This document shows, one piece after another, positions 6,513-13,032 of a DNA stretch of 13,032 nucleotides. The DNA comes from a bacterium (GTDB lineage: Bacteria > Sumerlaeota > Sumerlaeia > MVZB01). Within the stretch, counting starts at the first letter, position 1; each line of letters starts with the position of its first letter. The translations under genes were made by a program, and so were the position numbers. The stretch lies in NCBI GenBank assembly GCA_023480605.1, contig JAMCWS010000417.1, positions 367 to 13,398 on the forward strand. The letters are read 5' to 3'. The notes under the pieces are model-generated. The model saw only the letters and a list, made by a program, of their open reading frames with translations, was not told the DNA's origin and searched no databases.

Positions 6513-7964
6513 TCAATTCCGGGTGGCTTCCGGTCGCGGCGGGCGGCCGGCTCGAAGGATAAACGGCGTCATATCGGGCCGGAATGTTTCGTACATCCTG
6601 CCGATGGGATCGTCCGTCCGCTTTTCCCACGCCGCAAGGCGATTCAACAGGTCCGCTTCAACTGCCTGATATTCCTTCTTCCCCGCCAGGTTCGTCTGTT
6701 CGCAGGGATCGGCTGCGACCGCGTAGAGCTCGATCGGTGCAGGCGGCGTCCAGAAGCTTTCGGGATAGTCGTCGCGCGCCAGAATGCCGTTGTTGGCGTC
6801 CTCTTCGATCGCCGCGTGCATGGCCGTGCTCGGGTGGTAGTTGCGGATGAGCTTGAAATCGCGCGTCCGCACGCAGCGAACCGGATTGTAATGGCCATGA
6901 TACGTGCCCTCGGCAAAAACGCCTTCGTGTCCCCCGCCGCCTTGGCCCAGCAATTGCGGCAGGAAGCTGCGCCCCGCGACATTGGCGGGAACGGGCCGTT
7001 CCACCAGATCGGCCAACGTCGGGAGCCAGTCGACATGGCTGAGCAGCGCCCCTTCGCGCCGGCCGGCCGGAACCCGCCCCGGCCACCTCGCCATCGCCGC
7101 GACGCCGATGCCGGCGTCGTAGACCGTGCTCTTGGCGCGGGGGAAGGGGATTCCGTGATCGGTGGTGAAAAGCACCAGGGTCGAATCGGCAAGTCCGGCC
7201 GCGTCCAGGGCCGCCAGCACCGTGCCCACCCCCGCGTCCATGGCCTCGATCAGCCCTTCGTGGCGGGCCAGGTCGCGGCGGACGCCCTCGGTGTCGGGCA
7301 GGTAGGCGGGAACTTTGGTGTCGGCCGTGCCGCGCGCCTGGTAACGCTGCCAGAAGTCGTGGCGGTGGGGCTCGAATATTCCGACATTCATATAGACGGG
7401 AGGCCGGGCCGACGTGTCCGGCAACGCCTTGATGAATTCGGCGACCTGGGCGGCCACTTCCCAGACCGGCGCGGGGTGCGGCGAGGGGAGTTCGACCCGC
7501 CGCTGATATCCCAGGCGCCCCTCATGGGGCGGAATCGTGTCGTGCTGAAGGCCGAACAGAACCGTCTCATAACCCGCGTCGGCCAGGAGGTGGGGTATTC
7601 CTTTTTCGCCTTCCAGCAGATCCCAACCGCCGTTGGTCAGGCCGAACAGGCCGATCTGGTGCGGATAACGACCCGTCAGGATCGACCCCCGCGACGGCGA
7701 GCACAAAGTCGAGGTCGAGTAAAAATTGTCGAAGACGATGCCCTCGGCGGCGATGCGCTGGAGGGCGGGCGTGCGGGCCGTCGTTTCTCCATACAGCGGC
7801 AGACGCCGGCCAAGGTCGTGGCAGTGGACGAAAAGGATATCGGGTCTATGCATTGGATTGTCCTTTCGTTTCAGGCCGAAGCAGCCCAACGTGGCCATCG
7901 CGCCCAGGCTGGCCGGGATGGACGCCTTCAACAGGGATCGGCGACTCAGTGTGGATTTGCCCAT
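6513..7964 (-). CDS. Sulfatase 1, S1 family, exported
   Basis: This 483-residue arylsulfatase-type enzyme (alkaline phosphatase superfamily, PF00884) would remove sulfate esters or N-sulfate from a substrate. The N-terminus MGKSTLSRRSLLKASIPASL carries a twin-arginine motif (SRRSLLK) and hydrophobic stretch, so Tat export is likely; a Cys in TLGCFG (about 28) makes a poor lipobox. The sulfatase signature CSPSRGSILTGRYP is at about 88-101, with Cys88 the predicted formylglycine. Metal ligands are probably HCHDLG (about 47-52) and TTDHG (Asp269-His270), with Lys278 following. The His-Asp in place of the usual Asp-Asp is seen in some sulfatase subfamilies. It lies 138 bp after the hydrolase gene on the same strand and is probably co-transcribed. 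GGAG lies about 11 nt before the start. A second in-frame ATG at 7853 has a better-spaced AAAGGA. Confidence 0.93.
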   Translation of the reverse strand: MGKSTLSRRSLLKASIPASLGAMATLGCFGLKRKDNPMHRPDILFVHCHDLGRRLPLYGETTARTPALQRIAAEGIVFDNFYSTSTLCSPSRGSILTGRYPHQIGLFGLTNGGWDLLEGEKGIPHLLADAGYETVLFGLQHDTIPPHEGRLGYQRRVELPSPHPAPVWEVAAQVAEFIKALPDTSARPPVYMNVGIFEPHRHDFWQRYQARGTADTKVPAYLPDTEGVRRDLARHEGLIEAMDAGVGTVLAALDAAGLADSTLVLFTTDHGIPFPRAKSTVYDAGIGVAAMARWPGRVPAGRREGALLSHVDWLPTLADLVERPVPANVAGRSFLPQLLGQGGGGHEGVFAEGTYHGHYNPVRCVRTRDFKLIRNYHPSTAMHAAIEEDANNGILARDDYPESFWTPPAPIELYAVAADPCEQTNLAGKKEYQAVEADLLNRLAAWEKRTDDPIGRMYETFRPDMTPFILRAGRPPRPEATRN

Positions 7965-8102
7965 GGATTCCGCATCTCCGCCGCAAGATGGTTCAGGCTC
8001 GGCGTCGCCAGACCGGTTCCGCCGGGGCGCGCGATCGCCGATACCCGGCAACCGGCCCCCATACGCCCGTGATCGATCATCAAGCGCCCGGGCGACGCAA
8101 CC

Positions 8103-9023
8103 TTATTCCGCATTACTTGTTTCACTCAAATGGCGGTCGATCCATTCGGTCGCCTGGAGAAGGTCCGCGCTCATGTCGTTCCATCCGTGAGCGGCGCCTT
8201 GCTTGACGGTCAGTTCGCATTCCACGCCGGCTTTTTTCATCGCCGCCTGGAAACTCTCGGATTGCTGGATCGGCACCAGCGTGTCCTTGTCGCCGTGGAT
8301 GAGGAGCGTCGGCGCGTCGCCGTGCGAAACGAAATAGAGCGGCGAAACGAGACGCCCCATCGCCGTTTCGGATTTGGGCGGCTCCTCGCGAAAGAACGCG
8401 GCCCGAAAAGGCTTGAGAACGCCGGTTCCCAGATCGAACTTGCCCGGCGCGCCGTAGTTGAGGAAATCGGTCGGCGGGCAAAAGGCCGCCGCCGCCTGAA
8501 CACGGCTGGATACGCGCTCGACCGGATCGCTGGAATCCTCCTTTCCATCGCCGCCCTGGACGGCGAGCATCAGCGTGAGGTGCCCGCCGGATGAAATGCC
8601 CATCGCCCCCAGGCGCGCCGGGTCGACGCCGTAACGGGCGGCATTGGCGCGCACGAAACGAACCGATCGCAAAACCTGCGGAACGACTTCCGAGACCACG
8701 CATCCGGGCTGCGAGATATGGCTGACGGCGAAGACCGTCAAGCCGCTGTCGGCGGCAAGCTTCCGCACCATGGGCGAAAGCCGGGAGAGCGACTGCGGTC
8801 CCGATTTCCAGCCGCCGCTGGCCATGTAGATCAGTCCTCTGCCTTTGGCGCCTTGCCGGGGAATGTAGACATCCAACATAAGGTCGGTGTTTTTGTATTT
8901 GCCGTAAACGACTGACTTAACCTCGCGCACCGTAAGCGTTTCGGTTGTCGATTGGGCCGGCAGCAGAGACGTAATCCCCATCAGGAAGAGCGTCCAGGCG
9001 AAGCGGAACGGGAATGTCTTCAT
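8103..9023 (-). CDS. Secreted alpha/beta-hydrolase (putative carbohydrate esterase)
   Basis: This 306-residue protein begins with a Sec signal peptide, MKTFPFRFAWTLFLMGITSL followed by LPAQS, so the enzyme is exported. The hydrolase core starts with VYGKYKNTDLMLDVYIP and LIYMASGGW (the oxyanion-hole region). The nucleophile elbow GISSGGH is at 142-148 with Ser144, the Asp is probably Asp247 in HGDKDTLVP, and the His is His279 in GAAHGWNDM. This arrangement matches the BD-FAE / acetyl-xylan-esterase-like and prolyl-oligopeptidase-like hydrolases. Sitting directly upstream of sulfatase 1 on the same strand, an ester-removing role on a decorated glycan is a reasonable inference; the substrate cannot be read. 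GGAGA lies about 7 nt before the start. No strong promoter was seen upstream. Confidence 0.88.
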   Translation of the reverse strand: MKTFPFRFAWTLFLMGITSLLPAQSTTETLTVREVKSVVYGKYKNTDLMLDVYIPRQGAKGRGLIYMASGGWKSGPQSLSRLSPMVRKLAADSGLTVFAVSHISQPGCVVSEVVPQVLRSVRFVRANAARYGVDPARLGAMGISSGGHLTLMLAVQGGDGKEDSSDPVERVSSRVQAAAAFCPPTDFLNYGAPGKFDLGTGVLKPFRAAFFREEPPKSETAMGRLVSPLYFVSHGDAPTLLIHGDKDTLVPIQQSESFQAAMKKAGVECELTVKQGAAHGWNDMSADLLQATEWIDRHLSETSNAE

Positions 9024-9170
9024 GGGCCGATCTCCGTGGGAAGATGCAAAAACGTCGCCGCACGCTAATTGCTTTAAAGTGGTTTAGCCGCTCGTCTACT
9101 GCGACATTTGCTTTTTTGCTAACCAAATCATCCTAATCGGCAAATCGAAAGTGAATCATCCCACCAAGTC

Positions 9171-9200
9171 CGGCCGACTGCAAGTCATTTGGGTTCGGAA
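9171..9200. repeat. 30-bp direct repeat, copy 1 (intergenic)
   Basis: This 30-bp segment matches 12856-12885 at 29 of 30 positions in the same orientation; the last 23 bases (from CTGCAAGTC to GGTTCGGAA) are identical. The single difference is A at 9177 against G at 12862. It contains a small hairpin GACT-GCA-AGTC. Confidence 0.85.
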
Positions 9201-9245
9201 TAACACGCTTTGCGATTTCATATTGCTTGCATTCGGATTCACCCA

Positions 9246-9261
9246 GTGTGATGATTCACAC
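9246..9261. repeat. Inverted repeat / short hairpin, 6-bp arms with TGAT loop
   Basis: GTGTGA-TGAT-TCACAC is a perfect inverted repeat. The left part of its sequence also pairs with GTGAATCATC at 9151-9160 to enclose about 90 nt. It could be a regulator site or part of a folded element; function is unknown. Confidence 0.5.
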
Positions 9262-9416
9262 ATCATGATCTTAAGGAAACCATTGGGTTATCTTCTGTAA
9301 TGCCGATGAATTGGCCATCATTATGACGTGACCACTTAACACGGCAGCGCCGCAACCAAAATGCCGGAAATTCCGTAGGGAGTTCAGGCTTTCGCTTGAT
9401 ATCTCAACCATCGATG

Positions 9417-9452
9417 CACAAGGAACCACGAAGATACGCAAAAGACCGCGAA
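9417..9452. repeat. Degenerate 9-nt periodic tract (CACGAAGA-like)
   Basis: The nonamers cacaaggaa, ccacgaaga, tacgcaaaa and gaccgcgaa follow one another with a loose a-cgaa-a core. Tracts of this ACGAAG kind are common in intergenic DNA of several environmental bacterial lineages. It does not encode anything recognisable. Confidence 0.4.
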
Positions 9453-9672
9453 GAAGATAGCGGACCCTATTGAGTTCATTTGACTTCCGCACTAAATCGT
9501 TGCGAATAAACATGAGATTGACCAATAGTAATGCGAAATCTGATGCACCGCGCTCGGAGAGATGATCTGCCGACGCACGGCCCGCGCGGCATCCAATCGG
9601 CGGCCCGGGAATTCGACCGCCGCCCCAATGCCCGCATCGAGTATGAAAACTAATTCCAGGAGAGATCATATC

Positions 9673-11232
9673 ATGCCAGAGGACCGCCAGCCCGATAGTC
9701 TCGCCATGCGAACAACCACCCGCCGCCAATTCCTGGGCCGGACTCTCGCCCTTGGCGCTGCCGGCGCGCTGGGAGGCCTGGACCAGGCCTGTTCGTCGCT
9801 GGAGTTGCCGGGCGACGGGCCGCGCCGCCGCCCCAACCTGGTCTACATTTTCAGCGACGAGCATTCGCACGACATGCTGGGCTGTTACGGCAACGAACAG
9901 ATCATCACGCCCAACCTGGACCGTTTCGCCGGCCAGGGGATTCGCTTTAATCACTGCGTCTCCAACGGGCCGGTCTGCACGCCTTATCGCTCGATGTTAA
10001 TGAGCGGCCAGCACTGTCTTTACAATGGCGCCTACAGCAACGACATCCGGATGCTGGCGGGAGGCGGGAACTATTTCGGCGAGGTGTTGCGCGACGCCGG
10101 CTACCGCATGGGCTACGTCGGCAAGTGGCACCTCTACGGCGGCGACCGCGACCGCCCCATCCCGCCCGGCCCCTACCGCTACGGCTTCGACGGCTATTTC
10201 CTCTCCAACAACTGCACGTTGGTCTACGACGCAGGCCAGGCCTGGTATTGGGACGAGGAGGGAAAGAAGCGGATCTGCGACGATTGGGAACCCTACACTC
10301 AGACGCGCCAGGCGCTCAAGTTCATCGACGATTGCGCCCGGAATCCGGAGCAGCCCTTTGCCCTGTTCGTTTCGTATCACCCGCCGCACGAACGCGGGAT
10401 CGTCAACAACGAATGGGTCTACGAAACCCTCCCCGAATTGATGTCGAAATACGATCGCGATAAGATCAGAGTGCGGCCCAACGCCAGGGATTCGGCTCTC
10501 CTGCGCCGTTATTACCACGGCAGCATGGCGATGGTCACCGGCATCGACCAGTGCTTCGGGCGGATCGCCGACAAACTCAAGGAGAAGGGCCTCGAGGAAG
10601 ACACGATCATGGTCTTCACGAGCGATCACGGCGACCTGCTCACCTCGTGCGGCAAGCCCTGGCCGAAAGGTTTCGCGGAGGACGGTTCCTGCCGCGTGCC
10701 GCTGCTCCTGCGCTGGCCCGGCCGCATCCAGGCCGGCACGGTCAGCGACCTGCTCTTCGGCACGCTCGATTTCATGCCGACCCTGCTGAACCTGGCGGGT
10801 CTGAAGGCGCCCCGCACTTGCCAAGGACACGACCTGTCGCGGGCGATTCTCGAACGGCGTGACGATGCGATCGAGGCCCAGCCGCTCTGCCTGGTCGCGA
10901 TCGGCGATGGTTGGCGCGGCGTTTACACGCACGAGCACACCTTCGCCTACGACCGGGAAAAACCGGGGCAGGAAGTCCGATTCAATTGCCTTTACGATAA
11001 AAAGAAGGATCCGTGGCAGAACCGTAACCTGTTCGATGAGTCGTCGGCCCGGCCGCTCAAGGACGAAATGCGCCGCCTGACGCACCGGCTGATGGAACGG
11101 TTCGGCGATACGTTCGTCTCGGGCAGCCAGGTCAACACGGCCTGTTTCGGCCAGGCCAGGCAGCCGCGCGCCGTGGCCGGCGAAACCGGCGTTCTGTCGG
11201 GCCGGCCAATCGACCTGATCAAATCGCTTTGA
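9673..11232 (+). CDS. Sulfatase 2, S1 family, Tat-exported
   Basis: This 519-residue sulfatase (PF00884) carries a Tat-type signal with MRTTTRRQFLGR (Arg17-Arg18 after the upstream start) and the hydrophobic LALGAAGALGGLDQACSS, so it is exported and possibly lipid-anchored at that Cys. The metal-binding opening is LVYIFSDEHSHDMLGCYGN (Asp62 region). The modification motif is PVCTPYRSMLMSG, with Cys102 the predicted formylglycine; the fourth position is Tyr rather than the usual Ser of C-x-P-S-R. GKWH (Lys151, His153) and TSDHGD (Asp318, His319) complete the active site. The start at 9673 has AGGAGA about 9 nt upstream. It stands alone on the plus strand, divergent from the hydrolase and followed after 192 bp by carB. 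The protein is different from sulfatase 1, so the two probably act on different sulfate positions. Confidence 0.94.
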   Translation: MPEDRQPDSLAMRTTTRRQFLGRTLALGAAGALGGLDQACSSLELPGDGPRRRPNLVYIFSDEHSHDMLGCYGNEQIITPNLDRFAGQGIRFNHCVSNGPVCTPYRSMLMSGQHCLYNGAYSNDIRMLAGGGNYFGEVLRDAGYRMGYVGKWHLYGGDRDRPIPPGPYRYGFDGYFLSNNCTLVYDAGQAWYWDEEGKKRICDDWEPYTQTRQALKFIDDCARNPEQPFALFVSYHPPHERGIVNNEWVYETLPELMSKYDRDKIRVRPNARDSALLRRYYHGSMAMVTGIDQCFGRIADKLKEKGLEEDTIMVFTSDHGDLLTSCGKPWPKGFAEDGSCRVPLLLRWPGRIQAGTVSDLLFGTLDFMPTLLNLAGLKAPRTCQGHDLSRAILERRDDAIEAQPLCLVAIGDGWRGVYTHEHTFAYDREKPGQEVRFNCLYDKKKDPWQNRNLFDESSARPLKDEMRRLTHRLMERFGDTFVSGSQVNTACFGQARQPRAVAGETGVLSGRPIDLIKSL

Positions 11233-11342
11233 CGCCAGTGAAGTCGCCTCGGGTCGGTCACTGTCCATCACCCCCCTTGCCAAGCCCCCCGGCCGCGCAC
11301 GGCGTGTCATTTCGCGGCCCCGGTGGACTGGGCACATGAGTG

Positions 11343-11371
11343 TTCCATTCCCGCTGAAATTCTGATATAGG
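11343..11371 (+). promoter_or_regulatory. Weak candidate promoter for carB
   Basis: TTCCAT (11343-11348) and TATAGG (11366-11371) are 17 nt apart in the 192-bp gap before carB. The -10 has TATA but the -35 is poor. The AT-rich patch here contrasts with the GC-rich start of the gap. Confidence 0.3.
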
Positions 11372-11424
11372 ATATCGGCTTGTCCAGCGAAGGACGATCG
11401 CATCGCATATGAAAAGAGGTTCTC

Positions 11425-12336
11425 ATGCCAAGGCGTGACGACATCCACAAGGTACTCATCATCGGCTCGGGTCCGATCATCATCGGACAAGCCTGTGAAT
11501 TCGATTATTCGGGTACCCAGGCCTGCAAGGCTTTGCGCGAACTGGGTTACCAGATCGTTCTGGTCAATTCCAATCCCGCGACGATCATGACCGACCCCGG
11601 CATGGCCGATGTCACTTACATCGAACCGTTAAACCTCAGACGGATGACCGAAATCATCGCCAAGGAGCGCCCCGACGCGCTGCTGCCCAACCTGGGGGGG
11701 CAATCCGGCCTGAACCTGGCCTCGGAACTCGCCAAAACGGGCGTCCTGGATCAATACGGCGTCAAGGTGATTGGCGTGCAGGTCGACGCCATCGAACGCG
11801 GCGAAGACCGCAGCGCCTTCAAGGAGACAATGACCCGGCTGGGAATCGAAATGCCCCGCAGCGAACTGGCTTACAGCGTCAAGGAGGCCGAGGAAATCGC
11901 CGGGCGGTTGGGCTACCCCGTCGTGATCCGCCCGGCCTACACGATGGGCGGCACGGGCGGCGGGTTGGTTTACAACGTCGAGGAACTGCGCGTGATCGCC
12001 AGCCGTGGCATCGCGGCCAGCCTCGTGGGGCAGATCCTCGTCGAAGAATCGGTACTCGGCTGGGAAGAGCTTGAGCTGGAGGTCGTGCGCGACGCCAGGA
12101 ACCAGATGATTACGGTCTGTTTCATCGAAAACGTCGATCCCATGGGGGTACACACCGGCGACTCCTACTGCACCGCTCCGATGCTGACCATCGCCCCCGA
12201 ACTCCAGGCTCGTCTTCAGGATTATTCCTACCGGATCGTCGAAGCCATCCAGGTGATCGGCGGGACCAATATCCAATTCGCGCATGACCCGGAGACCGGC
12301 CGGGTGGTCGTGATCGAGATCAATCCGCGCACCTAG
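11425..12336 (+). CDS. carB: Carbamoyl-phosphate synthase large subunit, N-terminal 303 codons up to an in-frame TAG
   Basis: This reading frame encodes the first ATP-grasp half of CarB, which joins bicarbonate, ammonia from CarA and two ATP to give carbamoyl phosphate for pyrimidines and arginine. It begins MPRRDDIHKVLIIGSGP, then GQACEFDYSGTQACKALREL, VNSNPATIMTDP, LLPNLGGQSGLNLA, RPAYTMGGTGGG, ENVDPMGVHTGDS and IEINPRT, all highly conserved in CarB. AAGAGG lies 5 nt before the start. The frame stops at TAG (12334-12336), exactly where the conserved Ser of NPR[TV]SRSSALASK should be; the family is about 1,070 residues, so this is not a natural end. The remainder continues in the same frame. 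As written, only a truncated protein without a complete ATP-grasp domain would be made unless the stop is read through or is an error. Confidence 0.95.
   Translation: MPRRDDIHKVLIIGSGPIIIGQACEFDYSGTQACKALRELGYQIVLVNSNPATIMTDPGMADVTYIEPLNLRRMTEIIAKERPDALLPNLGGQSGLNLASELAKTGVLDQYGVKVIGVQVDAIERGEDRSAFKETMTRLGIEMPRSELAYSVKEAEEIAGRLGYPVVIRPAYTMGGTGGGLVYNVEELRVIASRGIAASLVGQILVEESVLGWEELELEVVRDARNQMITVCFIENVDPMGVHTGDSYCTAPMLTIAPELQARLQDYSYRIVEAIQVIGGTNIQFAHDPETGRVVVIEINPRT
12334..12336 (+). other. In-frame TAG replacing a conserved Ser codon in carB
   Basis: The codons read IEINPRT-TAG-RSSALASK. A single change TCG to TAG would explain it. All eight complete genes in the window end in TGA (six) or TAA (two); none ends in TAG. 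Confidence 0.9.
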
Positions 12337-13032
12337 CGCTCTTCGGCGCTGGCCTCCAAGGCCACCGGATTTCCGATCGCGCTCGTTTCGTCGAAACTGG
12401 CGGCCGGCCTCACGCTCGACGAAATTCCCTATTGGCGCGATGGAACGCTCGAAAAATACACCCCGTCGGGCGACTATGTCGTCGTTAAGTTCGCCCGCTG
12501 GGCCTTCGAAAAATTCAAGGACGCGCACGATCGCCTGGGCACGCAGATGCGCGCCGTCGGCGAGGTCATGAGCATCGGCAAGAACTACAAGGAGGCCTTT
12601 CAGAAGGCGATCCGCTCGCTGGAGAAAGGGCGCTACGGCCTGGGATTCGTGAAAAATTACAACCAGTTGCCCCTGGAGACACTCATGGGCATGCTGAACT
12701 GGCCCACCAGCGAACGCCAGTTCATCATGTATGAAGCCCTGCGCAAGGGGGCCGATGTCGAAGCCCTGTTCGAGAAGACGAAAATCAAACGCTGGTTCAT
12801 CGGTCAGATGAAGGAACTGGTCGAGTTCGAAGAAAGAATCCTCGCGTTCAAGGATCGGCCGGCTGCAAGTCATTTGGGTTCGGAAGCCAAGAAAGACGGT
12901 TTTGCCGATCGTTACCTGGCGCAACTGCTCGGATGCACTGAAATGCGGATTCGACGCGAACGCACCGGCGCCGGCATGATCGCGGCCTGGGAGCCGGTTC
13001 CCGTCAGCGGCGTCGAAAACGCGGCCTATTAC
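12337..13032 (+). CDS. carB: carB continuation after the in-frame TAG (runs off right edge)
   Basis: The same frame continues open for 232 codons to the window end with strong CarB conservation: RSSALASKATGFPIALV, LAAGLTLDEIPYWRDG, KYTPSGDYVVVKFARW, EVMSIGKNYKEAFQKA, SERQFIMYEALRKG, KDGFADRYLAQLLG and EPVPVSGVENAAYY. This covers the end of the first ATP-grasp unit and the start of the oligomerisation domain. There is no frameshift; only the TAG breaks it. If translated separately, the first internal Met would be at 12547, without an obvious ribosome site. One stretch (12856-12885, RPAASHLGSE) is shared at DNA level with an intergenic repeat and replaces what is normally a charged helix. Confidence 0.9.
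12856..12885 (+). repeat. 30-bp direct repeat, copy 2 (inside carB, in frame)
   Basis: This matches 9171-9200 at 29/30. It starts exactly on a codon boundary and spans ten codons encoding RPAASHLGSE. Codons AGT, TTG and GGT within it are unlike the GC-ending usage of the rest of carB. Confidence 0.85.

Larger units (their letters stand above)
9024..9672. other. Gene-free, AT-rich intergenic region with repeats
   Basis: About 650 bp between two divergent genes with base composition clearly lower in GC than the genes around it. It holds a 30-bp repeat shared with carB (9171-9200), a pair of inverted decamers GTGAATCATC (9151-9160) and GATGATTCAC (9250-9259) enclosing it, a 16-nt hairpin GTGTGA-TGAT-TCACAC (9246-9261), and a 9-nt periodic tract (9417-9452). 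The longest open frame, on the minus strand, is not protein-like. It probably carries promoters for both flanking genes, but none stands out. Confidence 0.6.

Noticed and set aside
9480..9523. TTGACT (9480) and TTGACC (9518) as -35 boxes for sulfatase 2
   Set aside because: No acceptable -10 element at 16-18 nt from either.
9271..9954. 227-codon minus-strand open frame across the AT-rich gap
   Set aside because: Half is antisense to sulfatase 2 and the rest translates the repeat-bearing gap; no ribosome site or protein-like composition.
11236..11263. Inverted repeat CAGTGA...TCACTG just after sulfatase 2 as a terminator
   Set aside because: Only 6-bp arms, a 16-nt loop and no T tract after it.
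9171..12885. The 30-bp repeats as att sites or target duplications of a 3.7-kb mobile unit
   Set aside because: The right copy lies inside carB, which continues on both sides, and no integrase or transposase lies between them.

Overview
The window is GC-rich, densely coded bacterial DNA with Shine-Dalgarno-led genes and few introns of non-coding sequence. The mix of genes is a LutABC lactate oxidase, a divergent URO-D-fold protein, two Tat-type secreted sulfatases, a secreted alpha/beta-hydrolase and a secreted TIM-barrel-like enzyme. This suits an uncultured, polysaccharide-degrading bacterium of the Planctomycetota/Verrucomicrobiota/Lentisphaerota kind or a similar MAG lineage. That placement is an inference from gene content. 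No rRNA, tRNA, CRISPR array or transposase was seen.

Left part (1-4885, all minus strand). Read in transcription order, a good sigma70-like promoter (4885-4858) is followed by a ~165-nt leader, a URO-D family protein (4686-3451), lutA (3385-2606), lutB (2612-1221), lutC (1237-581), and then an aldehyde dehydrogenase (428 to beyond the left edge). lutA/lutB overlap by 7 nt and lutB/lutC by 17 nt, so they are probably translationally coupled. The aldehyde dehydrogenase seems to have its own promoter (496-469), directly followed by a perfect 16-bp palindrome that looks like an operator. An aldehyde dehydrogenase plus LutABC could oxidise lactaldehyde to lactate to pyruvate, the tail of L-fucose or L-rhamnose catabolism.

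Middle part (5043-11232). It holds a divergently transcribed secreted protein of probable glycoside-hydrolase type (5043-6434, plus), a convergent pair of a secreted hydrolase (9023-8103) and sulfatase 1 (7964-6513) on the minus strand, a ~650-bp gene-free and visibly more AT-rich gap (9024-9672), and sulfatase 2 (9673-11232, plus). Together these look like an outer-compartment set for stripping sulfate and ester groups from a glycan and cutting it. With the left operon, a sulfated deoxy-sugar polymer (for example a fucan) is a reasonable but unproven substrate.

Right part (11425-13032, plus). This is carB, the large subunit of carbamoyl-phosphate synthase, running off the window. It has two oddities. 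An in-frame TAG (12334-12336) replaces the conserved serine of the NPR[TV]SRSSALASK motif while the frame continues open for 232 codons. A 30-bp segment of the coding sequence (12856-12885, exactly ten codons) is repeated 29/30 in the gene-free gap at 9171-9200. These two observations, with the palindromic operator at 453-468, are the most interesting signals here.
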